Assembly: GCF_900103785.1 (NCBI RefSeq)
Contig: NZ_FNHE01000004.1
Coordinates: 248,001 to 312,000, forward strand
Direction: 5' to 3'
Origin: Geodermatophilus siccatus
GTDB taxonomy: Bacteria; Actinomycetota; Actinomycetes; Mycobacteriales; Geodermatophilaceae
Length of the DNA stretch: 64,000 nucleotides
The notes beneath the pieces are model-generated. The model had not been told where the DNA came from. It saw nothing but the letters and a program-made list of their open reading frames with translations, and searched no databases. Shown piece after piece: positions 31,165 to 44,305 of this stretch. The stretch's first letter is position 1. Each line of letters starts with the position of its first letter. The position numbers were made by a program, and so were the translations under genes.

Positions 31165-32085
31165 GTGACGACGCTCTCCGAACGCCCGACGGTCCAGGCC
31201 CGCCGGCTGTCGGCCACGCTGCGCGCCTACGTCGCGTTGACCAAGCCGCGGATCATCGAGCTGCTGCTGGTCACCACCCTGCCGGCGATGATGCTGGCCT
31301 CCGGCGGGCTGCCGTCGTGGGAGCTGCTCCTGGCCACGATGGCCGGCGGCACCCTCGCCGCGGCCGCGGCCAACGTCTTCAACTGCTGGTACGACCGCGA
31401 CATCGACCGGCTCATGCACCGCACCGAGCGGCGCCCGCTCGTGACCGGCGAGGTCACCCCGCGGGCCGCGCTCGTCTTCGGCCTGGTGCTGTCCGTGCTG
31501 TCGGTCGCGCTGCTGTACGCGACGACGACGCCGCTCGCGGCCCTGCTGGCCGCGGGGGCGATCTTCTACTACGCCGTCCTCTACACCATGGTGTTCAAGC
31601 GGTACACCCGCCGCAGCACCGAGTTCGGCGGGGTGCCGGGGGCGGCGCCGGTGCTCATCGGCTGGGCGGCGGTCACCGGCACGCTGGCCTGGCCGGCGGT
31701 GGTGTTCTTCGGCGTCGTCTTCTGCTGGCAGATGCCGCACTTCTGGGCCCTCGCCATGCGGTTCCGCGCCGACTACGCGCGCGCCGACGTCCCGATGCTC
31801 CCGGTGGTGGCCAGTGCGCTGTCGGTCGGGCGGCAGACCGTCGTCTGGACCTGGCTGACCGTCGTCGTCTCGCTGCTGCTGTGGCCCGTGGCCGACGGCT
31901 TCGGGATCGGCTGGGTCTACACGGTGGCCGCGGCCGCGCTGGGGCTGTGGTTCGTCGTCGAGGCGCACCGGCTGCTGCGGCGCATCCGCGCGGGTGCCGA
32001 GACCAAGCCGATGCAGCTGTTCCACGTCTCGATCACCTACATGACCCTGCTCTCCATCGCGATCATCGTCGACGTCCTGGTCTGA
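31165..32085 (+). CDS. ctaB: Protoheme IX farnesyltransferase (heme O synthase)
   Basis: GTG at 31165 gives 306 residues. CtaB attaches a farnesyl group to heme b, making heme O for cytochrome oxidase. The prenyltransferase motif NCWYDRDIDRLMHRTERRPL is near residues 72-91, and a second conserved region reads CWQMPHFWALAMRFRADYARADVPMLP. About eight or nine membrane helices are visible. The ribosome site is weak, and upstream GTGs at 31000-31130 cannot be fully excluded. Divergent from tkt and convergent with ctaA, with a DUF559-like pseudogene between. Confidence 0.95.
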   Translation: MTTLSERPTVQARRLSATLRAYVALTKPRIIELLLVTTLPAMMLASGGLPSWELLLATMAGGTLAAAAANVFNCWYDRDIDRLMHRTERRPLVTGEVTPRAALVFGLVLSVLSVALLYATTTPLAALLAAGAIFYYAVLYTMVFKRYTRRSTEFGGVPGAAPVLIGWAAVTGTLAWPAVVFFGVVFCWQMPHFWALAMRFRADYARADVPMLPVVASALSVGRQTVVWTWLTVVVSLLLWPVADGFGIGWVYTVAAAALGLWFVVEAHRLLRRIRAGAETKPMQLFHVSITYMTLLSIAIIVDVLV

Positions 32086-32110
32086 GAGGGCCGCGGCCGG
32101 CCGGGGCGGT

Positions 32111-32158
32111 GTGCGTCTGCCGGCGGGGTCGCCGGCCGGGAGCCCGCCACAGACGCAC
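32111..32158. repeat. Hairpin element, left flank of the DUF559-like pseudogene
   Basis: GTGCGTCTG (32111-32119) pairs perfectly with CAGACGCAC (32150-32158); inner GGCGGG pairs with CCCGCC. It abuts the stop codon of the pseudogene (32160-32162) and resembles the hairpin at 33159-33209. Confidence 0.75.
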
Positions 32159-32159
32159 G

Positions 32160-33075
32160 TCACGGGGCCGTCAGCAGGGCTCGCCGCGTCGCACAGACCT
32201 GCAGGACCTGGCGGCGGCAGGCCTCAGCCTCCCTCATCAGCCGCCGGTAGCTGAACCGCAGGACCACCCATCCCCGCGCCGCGAGGGCGACGTCCCGGCG
32301 GGTGTCGCTCTCCCGCGCCTCCGGTGACCCGTGAAGGCAGCGCCGTCCATCTCGATGGCGATCCTGAGGTCAGGGATCGCGGCGTCGAGGTGGACGGTGC
32401 CGAACGGCAGGCCCACCGGGTACTGCTGGACGATCCGCGGCATCCCGGGAGCACGGAGCACGTGGCGGACGCCCCAGATCTCGAGCTCGCTCCGGCACCC
32501 CGCCGCGACCAGGCCGACCAGCTGCCGCAACGCGGCCCGTCCCGGCATCGTCGGATGCCGGGTCAGCTCGGCCGTCAGCTGCCCGACCCCGACCTGCCGT
32601 TCCCGGAGGGTCGTGATGACCGCACCTCGCGCCAGCTCGACCAGCCGTGGACGCCCGTGGGCGCCGTGGGCGAGCCCCCACGCATCCACGAGCGAGCGAG
32701 GGAGACCGGTGACCGGGTAGGGCCCGAGCCGGTCGATCGACAGATCCCGGACCCGGTGCACCGTGAGGCCGGGCCGTTGCAGGGCTCGCCTGGACGCGGG
32801 CACGGAGACGTGGACGGGGGTGTGCTCGGCGGCGACCCGCCAGACCGTCAACGCGGACGTGTGGCTGAGGACGCCGTCGGTCCCGTACACGGCGGCGAGG
32901 CGCAGGTCCGCCACTCCTCCATGCGCTCGGGGAGGACGACCACGCCGGGGTACGGGCGCAGCAGCCTGGGGGCGGCCACCCAGCCACCGATGCTGTGCCG
33001 GTCGACCACCCGCCCGAGGTCCGCGGTCCGGGCGACCCCGTCGGGGCCGAGCAGGGCGACGAGGTCGTGAGCCAC
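32160..33075 (-). pseudogene. AbiEi-like winged-helix plus DUF559 nuclease-like protein, frameshifted
   Basis: The intact product would have about 305 residues. The N-terminal part (VAHDLVALLGPDGVARTADL, GTG at 33075) resembles AbiEi-type winged-helix domains. The middle (DGVLSHTSALTVWRVAAEH) and the C-terminus (LDAAIPDLRIAIEMDGAAF, later RGWVVLRFSYRRL) match the DUF559/Vsr-like PD-(D/E)XK fold. Two single-base deletions break it: near 32895 (after the residues EEWRT) and near 32333, where one missing C would restore FHGSPEARESD. Codon use is native-like. No AbiEii toxin gene is adjacent. Similar hairpins flank it on both sides, and it splits the ctaB-ctaA pair, suggesting insertion. Sequencing error is possible but would have to occur twice. 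Confidence 0.7.
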
Positions 33076-33158
33076 GACGCCAGGCTGTCCCCGCCGACGT
33101 CCCGTGTGCCGCAGGGAGACAGGCGTGTGGACGCCGCATCCGGCTGTGGATCCCCGCG

Positions 33159-33209
33159 GTGTGCGTCCGTGGCGGGTCCTGGCCGGGAACACCCGCCACA
33201 GACGCACAC
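33159..33209. repeat. Hairpin element, right flank of the DUF559-like pseudogene
   Basis: GTGTGCGTC-C-GTGGCGGGT (33159-33177) pairs with ACCCGCCAC-A-GACGCACAC (33191-33209): 18 of 19 pairs with a 13-base loop. It has the same order and orientation as 32111-32158. Confidence 0.75.
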
Positions 33210-33292
33210 CACCGGACTCAGCAGTGCGGCCCGCCGCCGCCCGACGGCCGCCCGTCGGGGACGTAGGTGTCGGGGCGGCGTGGTCGAGACGG

Positions 33293-34237
33293 TCAGCGGG
33301 CGGCGGTGGTGGGGACGGCGGGGCTGTCCACGGGGACCTCGGAGGCCGGGCCACGCACGGACCACACCAGCCGGGCGGTCCACACCGTCACCAGCACCGC
33401 GCCCAGCATGTGCAGCAGCACCAGCACGACCGGCAGGTGCGTGAAGTACTGCACGAAGCCGATTCCGCCCTGCAACAGCTGGATGACGAGCAGGTCGCGG
33501 GCGGCACGGCGGACCCGGCCCGGGGCGTCGGTGGCGTGGAGGGCCACCAGCAGGGCGATCGTGAGGCCCACGAGCAGGAAGACGACGTCGGCGTGCAGCT
33601 GGCTGACCAGCTCGATGTCGAAGCCCATCCGGTCGCCGGTCGGGACGTCGTTCGCGTCGACGTCGCCGCTGTGCGGGCCGCTGCCCGTGACGATCGTCCC
33701 CAGCACCAGCACGGCCGCGGTGACCCCGGCGATCCCGCCGACCAGCAGGGCGATCGGACGGCGGACCAGCGGCTGACCCACCCCCGGCTCCCGGGACCGC
33801 AGCCACAGCACCGTGGCCACCGCGGTCAGGACGACGGAGACCAGGAAGTGGACCGCCACCGTCCACGGGTTGAGCCCCGTCAGCACCGTGACGCCGCCGA
33901 TGGCCGCCTGGGCCGGGATGCCGAGGAAGGCCAGCGCGGCCAGCGGGCGCAGGTCGCGCCGGGGCGAGCGGAAGACCGCCACGAGCAGGGCGACGGCGAC
34001 GGCCGTGAGGACGAAGGTCAGCAGCCGGTTGCCGAACTCGATGACGCCGTGCCCGGCGAGCTCGGGGGTGGTGACGAAGCTCTCCTCGGTGCACCGCGGC
34101 CAGGTCGGGCAGCCGAGCCCCGAGCCGGTGAGCCGGACGACGCCGCCGGTGACGATGATCGCGCCGTTGGCGACCACGTTGGCCAGCGCCAGGCGCGAGA
34201 CGGCAGCGGGGGAGAAGGCGGTGGGGAGGACCGGCAC
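33293..34237 (-). CDS. ctaA: Heme A synthase (COX15/CtaA family)
   Basis: The 314-residue membrane protein has about eight helices and conserved His positions typical of CtaA (FGNRLLTF preceded by a His, AVHFLVS, QLHADVVFLL and LLHMLGA). It oxidises heme O to heme A for cytochrome c oxidase. The early loop LTGSGLGCPTWPRCTEESF carries two Cys as in many actinobacterial forms. GTG 34237 is preceded by TAGCAT, six bases away, so the mRNA is probably leaderless. It is convergent with ctaB. Confidence 0.93.
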   Translation of the reverse strand: MPVLPTAFSPAAVSRLALANVVANGAIIVTGGVVRLTGSGLGCPTWPRCTEESFVTTPELAGHGVIEFGNRLLTFVLTAVAVALLVAVFRSPRRDLRPLAALAFLGIPAQAAIGGVTVLTGLNPWTVAVHFLVSVVLTAVATVLWLRSREPGVGQPLVRRPIALLVGGIAGVTAAVLVLGTIVTGSGPHSGDVDANDVPTGDRMGFDIELVSQLHADVVFLLVGLTIALLVALHATDAPGRVRRAARDLLVIQLLQGGIGFVQYFTHLPVVLVLLHMLGAVLVTVWTARLVWSVRGPASEVPVDSPAVPTTAAR

Positions 34238-34243
34238 GGGCCG

Positions 34244-34249
34244 ATGCTA
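34244..34249 (-). promoter_or_regulatory. Candidate -10 box (TAGCAT) for ctaA, leaderless
   Basis: On the minus strand TAGCAT ends 6 bases before the GTG start at 34237. Confidence 0.4.
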
Positions 34250-34476
34250 GCCGCGCGGACGGACGCTCCTCGGTTCGCCGAGAGCGGAGCGCGGGGCGGA
34301 AGGACGGGCCCCTGTCCTGCGCTGTACGGGACGCGAGCGGCCGAGTCGCCGCCACCGGTGTCGGTGCGCCCACCCGGGTAAGGGAGCCGCAGCGGGAACG
34401 CCCCGCGAGTCGGTCCCCGAGTCCCGCGGGACCTCCCGGGCGCCCACCGACCGATCCGATCCCCTGGACGTGAGGC
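34250..34476. other. Divergent ctaA/clpC-like intergenic region
   Basis: No gene, HAIR/CIRCE heat-shock palindrome or clear -10/-35 pair was recognised for the downstream ATPase. The segment has several short GC-rich inverted repeats such as CGAGTC/GACTCG-like blocks near 34410-34430. Confidence 0.3.
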
Positions 34477-37020
<2,544 letters not shown>

Positions 37021-37046
37021 CCGCCCGGACGTGCTCCCGGTCACAC

Positions 37047-37085
37047 GGCCGGCGGGGGAGGCGTGCCGCACCGCTCCCGCCGGCC
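37047..37085 (+). terminator. Hairpin after the ClpC-like gene
   Basis: GGCCGGCGGGGGAG (37047-37060) pairs with CTCCCGCCGGCC (37074-37085) with a two-base bulge, 27 bases after the stop. Confidence 0.5.
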
Positions 37086-37124
37086 CGGCCGCGGCTCCGG
37101 CTCAGGCCAGGAGCCGTGCCCGGC

Positions 37125-37161
37125 TTAGGTTGCCCTTGCTTGCACGCCGCCGGAATTAGGT
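37125..37161 (+). promoter_or_regulatory. Candidate operator/promoter of the suf operon
   Basis: Two TTAGGT hexamers (37125-37130 and 37156-37161) lie 31 bases apart just upstream of sufR. The first extends to TTAGGTT, an IdeR/DtxR half-site; the second is in position for a -10 element. SufR or an iron regulator may bind here. This region is AT-rich compared with its surroundings. Confidence 0.4.
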
Positions 37162-37173
37162 GAGACTCGTGTT

Positions 37174-38070
37174 GTGGAAAGCAGTGCGGTGCAGGTCGGC
37201 GGCGGGGCGAGCAGCCCGTCGCGCCCCTCGCCGTCCGCCGAGGACGGGCGTACGCGGCAGCGCGTCACCGCCCTGCTGCTCGAGCACGGCCCGCAGACCG
37301 CGACCGAGCTCGCCGGGCGGCTGGGGGTCTCGCCGACCGCCGTCCGCCGGCACCTCGACGCGCTGGTGGCCACCGGCCGTGTCGAGGAGCGCCATGCGCC
37401 GGGCACACCCCGGGGCCGGGGCCGCCCGGCCCGGCTGTTCCACCTCACCGACGCCGGCCGCTCGGCCTTCCCGCACGCCTACGACGACCTGGCGCTGACC
37501 GCGCTGCGGTTCGTCGCGGCGCAGGGCGGGCCGGACGCCGTCCGCGCGGTGGCCGAGGCCCAGCTCGCCGGGCTGGAGCAGCGCTGCTCGGCCGCGGTGG
37601 AGACCGTGCCGGGGCCGCCGGTCGACCGGGCCCAGGCCCTCGCCGCGGCGCTCACGGCCGAGGGCTACGCTGCCTCGGCCTCGGCGATCTCGGGTGGCGG
37701 CCAGCTGTGCCAGCACCACTGCCCGGTCGCGCACGTGGCGGCGGAGTTCCCGCAGCTGTGCGAGGTCGAGACGGCCGTGATCGGCCGGCTCGTCGGCACG
37801 CACGTGCAGCGGCTGGCCACGATCGCCCACGGCGACGGGGTGTGCACCACGCACATCCCGGGGCCGGTCCGCCGCACCGACCTGTGGCCGGGTCCTCCAC
37901 CGACGGGTGAGGAGGACCGGGTCCTTGCTCACACGCGCGCGGGGAACAGATCGGGCCCCGCGAGCCCTGTACCGGACGAGCGCGCGGCGCACCGGCTCCG
38001 AGCCGGCGGGCGCACCGCACCGTCCACCAGCAGCACCCCCACGAACGACCGGGAGAGGACGCCCGCATGA
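37174..38070 (+). CDS. sufR: SufR-type iron-sulfur transcriptional regulator
   Basis: The 298-residue protein has an N-terminal winged helix-turn-helix ([20 protein letters not shown] near 45-64) and a C-terminal ligand region with Cys in [23 protein letters not shown] and [10 protein letters not shown], the pattern that binds an Fe-S cluster in SufR. It would repress the suf operon when clusters are sufficient. The last 55 or so residues are a disordered, Arg/Pro-rich extension not typical of the family. It starts with GTG at 37174. Its TGA overlaps the sufB ATG (ATGA). Confidence 0.92.
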   Translation: MESSAVQVGGGASSPSRPSPSAEDGRTRQRVTALLLEHGPQTATELAGRLGVSPTAVRRHLDALVATGRVEERHAPGTPRGRGRPARLFHLTDAGRSAFPHAYDDLALTALRFVAAQGGPDAVRAVAEAQLAGLEQRCSAAVETVPGPPVDRAQALAAALTAEGYAASASAISGGGQLCQHHCPVAHVAAEFPQLCEVETAVIGRLVGTHVQRLATIAHGDGVCTTHIPGPVRRTDLWPGPPPTGEEDRVLAHTRAGNRSGPASPVPDERAAHRLRAGGRTAPSTSSTPTNDRERTPA

Positions 38071-39509
38071 CCAGCACCCAGCAGCCGGTGACCGGCACGC
38101 CGCTGACGCAGGACGAGCAGATCGAGCAGCTCGGCCGCTACCAGTACGGCTGGGCCGACGCCGACGTCGCCGGGGCCTCCGCCCGCCGCGGCCTGGACGA
38201 GGACGTCGTCCGGGACATCTCCCGCCGCAAGAACGAGCCCGAGTGGATGCTCGAGCGGCGGCTCAAGGCCCTCAAGCTGTTCGGCCGCAAGCCGATGCCC
38301 GACTGGGGTTCGGACCTGTCCGGGATCGACTTCCAGAACATCAAGTACTTCGTGCGCTCGACCGAGGCCCAGGCGACCTCGTGGGACGAGCTGCCCGAGG
38401 ACATCAAGAACACCTACGACAAGCTGGGCATCCCGGAAGCGGAGAAGCAGCGGCTGATCGCCGGTGTCGCCGCCCAGTACGAGTCCGAGGTCGTCTACCA
38501 CAAGATCCGCGAGGACCTCGAGGAGCAGGGCGTCGTCTTCCTCGACACCGACACGGCGCTGAAGGAGCACGAGGACCTCTTCCGCGAGTACTTCGGCTCG
38601 GTCATCCCGTCCGGCGACAACAAGTTCGCCGCGCTGAACACCGCGGTGTGGTCGGGTGGCTCCTTCATCTACGTGCCGAAGGGCGTGCACGTCGAGATCC
38701 CGCTGCAGGCCTACTTCCGGATCAACACCGAGAACATGGGCCAGTTCGAGCGGACGCTGATCATCGTCGACGAGGGTGCCTACGTGCACTACGTCGAGGG
38801 CTGCACCGCGCCGATCTACAAGTCGGACTCGCTGCACTCCGCGGTCGTCGAGATCATCGTCAAGAAGAACGCGCGCTGCCGGTACACGACCATCCAGAAC
38901 TGGTCGAACAACGTGTACAACCTGGTCACCAAGCGGGCGATCGCCCACGAGGGCGCGACCATGGAGTGGATCGACGGCAACCTCGGCTCCAAGGTCACCA
39001 TGAAGTACCCGGCGGTCTGGATGACCGGCGAGCACGCCAAGGGCGAGGTGCTCTCCATCGCCTTCGCCGGCGAGGGCCAGCACCAGGACGCCGGCGCCAA
39101 GATGGTGCACGCCGCGCCGAACACCTCCTCGACGATCGTGTCCAAGTCCGTCGCCCGCGGCGGCGGCCGCACCTCCTACCGCGGCCTGGTCCAGGTCGAC
39201 GAGGGCGCGCACGGCTCGAAGTCCACGGTGAAGTGCGACGCGCTGCTGGTCGACACGATCAGCCGGTCGGACACCTACCCCTACGTCGACGTCCGCGAGG
39301 ACGACGTCGCCATGGGGCACGAGGCGACCGTCTCCCGGGTCAGCGACGACCAGCTCTTCTACCTGATGAGCCGCGGTCTGTCCGAGGACGAGGCGATGGC
39401 GATGGTGGTCCGCGGGTTCGTGGAGCCGATCGCCCGCGAGCTCCCGATGGAGTACGCCCTCGAGCTGAACCGCCTGATCGAGCTGCAGATGGAAGGTGCC
39501 GTCGGCTGA
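38067..39509 (+). CDS. sufB: Fe-S cluster assembly protein SufB
   Basis: The 480-residue SufB is the main scaffold of the SufBCD complex that builds iron-sulfur clusters. Strong matches include [69 protein letters not shown] and [15 protein letters not shown], ending [20 protein letters not shown]. The Cys in VEGCTAP is in the conserved region. It overlaps sufR by 4 bases and sufD by 1 base. No intein, which interrupts mycobacterial sufB, is present. Confidence 0.97.
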   Translation: MTSTQQPVTGTPLTQDEQIEQLGRYQYGWADADVAGASARRGLDEDVVRDISRRKNEPEWMLERRLKALKLFGRKPMPDWGSDLSGIDFQNIKYFVRSTEAQATSWDELPEDIKNTYDKLGIPEAEKQRLIAGVAAQYESEVVYHKIREDLEEQGVVFLDTDTALKEHEDLFREYFGSVIPSGDNKFAALNTAVWSGGSFIYVPKGVHVEIPLQAYFRINTENMGQFERTLIIVDEGAYVHYVEGCTAPIYKSDSLHSAVVEIIVKKNARCRYTTIQNWSNNVYNLVTKRAIAHEGATMEWIDGNLGSKVTMKYPAVWMTGEHAKGEVLSIAFAGEGQHQDAGAKMVHAAPNTSSTIVSKSVARGGGRTSYRGLVQVDEGAHGSKSTVKCDALLVDTISRSDTYPYVDVREDDVAMGHEATVSRVSDDQLFYLMSRGLSEDEAMAMVVRGFVEPIARELPMEYALELNRLIELQMEGAVG

Positions 39510-40849
39510 TGTCGGCCAGCAACAACACCCCAGGGACCACCGGGGACGTCAACACCACCGGTCTGACCACGGAGTCGGCCACCCTCGCCGGTGAGCTGTT
39601 CGGCGAGGGGGTCGGCACCCAGGCCGGCCCGCCGGCCACCCCGGCCGCGGGCACCGGCACCGCCGGCCAGGCCGCACCGGGTGCGCACTCGCACGGCGGG
39701 ACGACCCCCACCGGCTCGCCGGCCGAGCGCTTCACCTCGACCGACCCCGACGCCTTCGGCGTGCCCACCGGCCGCGAGGAGGACTGGCGCTTCACTCCCA
39801 TGAAGCGCATCCGCCCGCTGCTGGACGGCGCCCCGTCGGACGCCCACCTGCAGTGGGACACCGACCTGCCCGAGGGCGTCGAGCTGGTCAGCGTCGAGGT
39901 CGACGACCCGCTGCTCAAGGGCCTGCCCGAGCCGGTCGACCGGCTGGCCGCCCTCACCCGGCAGCGCAGCGGCGGGGCTGCCGTCGTCCGCGTCCCGGCC
40001 GAGGCCCAGCTGGACCGCCCGGTCACGCTGCGGCTGTCGGGCACCGGCTCGGACGACGTCGTCTGGGGCCAGCTGGTGATCGAGGTCGGGGCCTTCGCCC
40101 AGGTGACGGTGGTCCTCGACCACGGCGGCCTGGCCAGGTACGCCGGCGGCGTCGCCGTCCTCGTCGGTGACGGCGCCCACGTCAACCTCGTCTCGGTGCA
40201 GGACTGGGCGCCCGGCGCCGTCCACGGCGCGCAGTACGACGCCGTGGTCGGCCGTGACGCGACCTTCACCCAGGTCGTGGCCACCCTCGGCGGCGACCTG
40301 GTCCGGCTGGTCAGCAACGTGCAGTACGCCGGTCCCGGCGGGACGGCGGAGCTCTTCGGCGTCTACTTCTCCGACGAGACCCAGCACCAGGAGCACCGGC
40401 TGTGGGTGGACCACGCGGTGCCCAACTGCACCAGCAACGTGCTCTACAAGGGCGCGCTGCAGGGCGAGGGCGCGCGCACGGTGTGGATCGGTGACGTCCG
40501 GATCCGCCCCGCGGCCACCGGCACCGACACCTACGAGCTCAACCGCAACCTGGTGCTCACCGACGGCGCCCGCGCCGACTCGGTGCCCAACCTGGAGATC
40601 GAGACCGGCGAGATCGTCGGCGCCGGCCACGCCAGCGCCACCGGCCGGTTCGACGACGAGCAGCTGTTCTACCTCTGCTCCCGGGGCATCGACGCCGAGA
40701 CCGCGCGCCGCCTGGTCGTCCGCGGCTTCTTCGCCGACGTCGTCCAGCGCATCGGCATCGACGAGCTGCAGGACCGGCTCATGCGCACCATCGAGACCCG
40801 TCTCGGTGCACTGCCCGGCCTGGACGAGCAGCCGGTCGAGGTGGCCTGA
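39509..40849 (+). CDS. sufD: Fe-S cluster assembly protein SufD
   Basis: ATG at 39509 shares its A with the sufB TGA. The 446-residue SufD partners SufB and SufC. The fold region starts near residue 75 (RFTSTDPDAFGVPTGREEDW) and ends with SVPNLEIETGEIVGAGHAS and FYLCSRGIDAETARRLVVRG. The first 70 or so residues are low-complexity (Thr, Gly, Ala, Pro) with GAHSHGG and are unlike typical SufD. A later Met or GTG start could remove part of this extension, but the stop/start overlap favours the long form. Confidence 0.95.
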   Translation: MSASNNTPGTTGDVNTTGLTTESATLAGELFGEGVGTQAGPPATPAAGTGTAGQAAPGAHSHGGTTPTGSPAERFTSTDPDAFGVPTGREEDWRFTPMKRIRPLLDGAPSDAHLQWDTDLPEGVELVSVEVDDPLLKGLPEPVDRLAALTRQRSGGAAVVRVPAEAQLDRPVTLRLSGTGSDDVVWGQLVIEVGAFAQVTVVLDHGGLARYAGGVAVLVGDGAHVNLVSVQDWAPGAVHGAQYDAVVGRDATFTQVVATLGGDLVRLVSNVQYAGPGGTAELFGVYFSDETQHQEHRLWVDHAVPNCTSNVLYKGALQGEGARTVWIGDVRIRPAATGTDTYELNRNLVLTDGARADSVPNLEIETGEIVGAGHASATGRFDDEQLFYLCSRGIDAETARRLVVRGFFADVVQRIGIDELQDRLMRTIETRLGALPGLDEQPVEVA

Positions 40850-40852
40850 AAC

Positions 40853-41206
40853 ATGTCCTTCGAGCGGGTCTGCGCGCTCTCCGAGGTGCCCGAGAACGGC
40901 GCCCTGCGGGTCGAGCTGGCTGACATCGACATCGCCGTCGTCCGGTTCGAGGGCGAGGTCTACGCCCTCCAGGACGTCTGCTCGCACGCCGAGGTCCCGC
41001 TGTCGGAGGGCGACGTCGAGGAGTTCGACGGCGCCCCCACCATCGAGTGCTGGCTGCACGGGTCCTGCTTCGACCTGCGCACCGGCGAGCCCACCAACCT
41101 GCCGGCCACCGAGCCGGTCGACGTCTACCCGGTCCGCGTGGAGGGGGAGGACGTGCTCGTCGACACCGAAGCCGACGGCCGCCTCCCGCTCGCGGCCGGC
41201 AACTGA
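40853..41206 (+). CDS. Rieske [2Fe-2S] ferredoxin of the suf operon
   Basis: The 117-residue protein has the two Rieske ligand motifs C43-SH45 (CSHAEVPL) and C66-WLH69 (CWLHGSCFD), binding a [2Fe-2S] cluster by two Cys and two His. It resembles soluble NirD/BphF-type ferredoxins. Actinobacterial suf operons often encode one between sufD and sufC, and it is likely an electron donor or cluster carrier. It is 3 bases after sufD and 15 bases before sufC. Confidence 0.92.
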   Translation: MSFERVCALSEVPENGALRVELADIDIAVVRFEGEVYALQDVCSHAEVPLSEGDVEEFDGAPTIECWLHGSCFDLRTGEPTNLPATEPVDVYPVRVEGEDVLVDTEADGRLPLAAGN

Positions 41207-41221
41207 GGAGCGAGAAGAGAA

Positions 41222-43331
<2,110 letters not shown>

Positions 43332-43332
<1 letters not shown>

Positions 43333-43805
43333 TGCAGCTGGCGTCGATGTACCAGGAGATCATCCTGGACCACTACCGCAACCCGCACGGCCGCGGGCTG
43401 CGCGAACCGTTCGAGGCCGAGGTGCACCACGTCAACCCGACGTGCGGTGACGAGGTCACCCTGCGGGTGCACCTGGACGGCGACACCCTCGCCGACGTCT
43501 CCTACGAGGGGATGGGCTGCTCGATCAGCCAGGCGTCGGTGTCGGCGATGTACGAGCTCGTCATCGGCAAGTCGGTGCCCGAGGCACTGGAGACCGGCGA
43601 GCACTTCATGACGCTGATGCAGAGCAAGGGCGACGCGGCGGTGGCCGAGAAGCTCGAGGACGAGCTGGAGGACGCCATCGCGTTCGCCGGCGTGTCCAAG
43701 TACCCGGCGCGGATCAAGTGCGCGCTGATGAGCTGGATGGCCCTCAAGGACGCGTCCGCCCGCGCGCTGGCGGCCACCCCCCCGACTGGAGGCGACAAGG
43801 CATGA
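43332..43805 (+). CDS. sufU: SufU-type sulfur acceptor
   Basis: The 157-residue SufU accepts persulfide sulfur from SufS. Zinc ligands correspond to Cys38 and Asp40 (NPTCGDEV), Cys63 (GMGCSISQAS) and Cys130 (RIKCALMSW). LDHYRNPHGRG is the usual N-terminal motif. Gram-positive and actinobacterial SUF systems use SufU in place of SufE. Overlaps sufT by 4 bases. Confidence 0.96.
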
Positions 43806-44191
43806 GCGAGACCACCGAGAACGCCACGCCGGCGACCGACGGGGCGCCCGGCGACCTGCCGGCCTACAAGTCGGCCCTGCTCGAGGACGTCGAGGAGGCC
43901 ATGCGCGACGTCGTCGATCCCGAGCTCGGCGTCAACGTCGTCGACCTCGGCCTGGTCTACGGCATCGACGTCGTCGACGACGTCGCCGTCATCGACATGA
44001 CGCTGACCTCGGCGGCCTGCCCGCTGACCGACGTCATCGAGGACCAGGCCCGGCAGGCCCTCACCGGCGGCCCCGGCCCCGGCCTGGTGGACGACGTGCG
44101 GATCAACTGGGTCTGGATGCCGCCGTGGGGCCCCGACAAGATCACCGACGACGGTCGCGAGCAGCTGCGCGCCCTCGGCTTCCGCGTCTGA
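43802..44191 (+). CDS. sufT: SufT/DUF59 metal-sulfur cluster assembly factor
   Basis: The 129-residue protein starts at ATG 43802, overlapping the sufU stop. The DUF59 (MIP18-like) core reads VVDPELGVNVVDLGLVYGID and TSAACPLTDVIEDQ with the conserved Cys73, ending WVWMPPWGPDKIT. SufT is an accessory maturation factor for Fe-S proteins. A 20-residue polar N-terminus is variable. It is the last gene of the operon and is followed directly by palindromic element copy B and a second perfect hairpin. Confidence 0.95.
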   Translation: MSETTENATPATDGAPGDLPAYKSALLEDVEEAMRDVVDPELGVNVVDLGLVYGIDVVDDVAVIDMTLTSAACPLTDVIEDQARQALTGGPGPGLVDDVRINWVWMPPWGPDKITDDGREQLRALGFRV

Positions 44192-44252
44192 GGAAGGACC
44201 CCTCCGCCCCCCACCCCTCGCACGCTCGGGGCGGGGCCCTGCGGGAGGGCCG
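44192..44252 (+). repeat. Palindromic element copy B, directly after sufT
   Basis: Begins at the base after the sufT TGA with GGAAGGACCCCTCCGC, then CCCACCCCTCGCACGCTCGG, GGGGCCCTG and GCGGGAGGGCC. The outer arms pair imperfectly. The sequence is nearly identical to the minus strand of copy A within the amidase gene. Confidence 0.75.
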
Positions 44253-44264
44253 CCTCTGAGGCCG

Positions 44265-44299
44265 CGACGGCCCGCACCCCTCCGGGGTGCGGGCCGTCG
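44265..44299. terminator. Perfect 16-bp hairpin between convergent sufT and a membrane-protein gene
   Basis: CGACGGCCCGCACCCC (44265-44280) pairs perfectly with GGGGTGCGGGCCGTCG (44284-44299) around a TCC loop. It can terminate transcription from both sides. Confidence 0.8.
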
Positions 44300-44305
44300 T
44301 CGTGT

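Noticed and set aside
32160-33075. A complete AbiE toxin-antitoxin system
   Set aside because: Only the AbiEi/DUF559-like part exists, it is frameshifted, and no nucleotidyltransferase toxin gene is adjacent.
38067-39509. Intein or other insertion in sufB, as in mycobacteria
   Set aside because: The protein is a continuous 480 residues with all family segments and no intein motifs.
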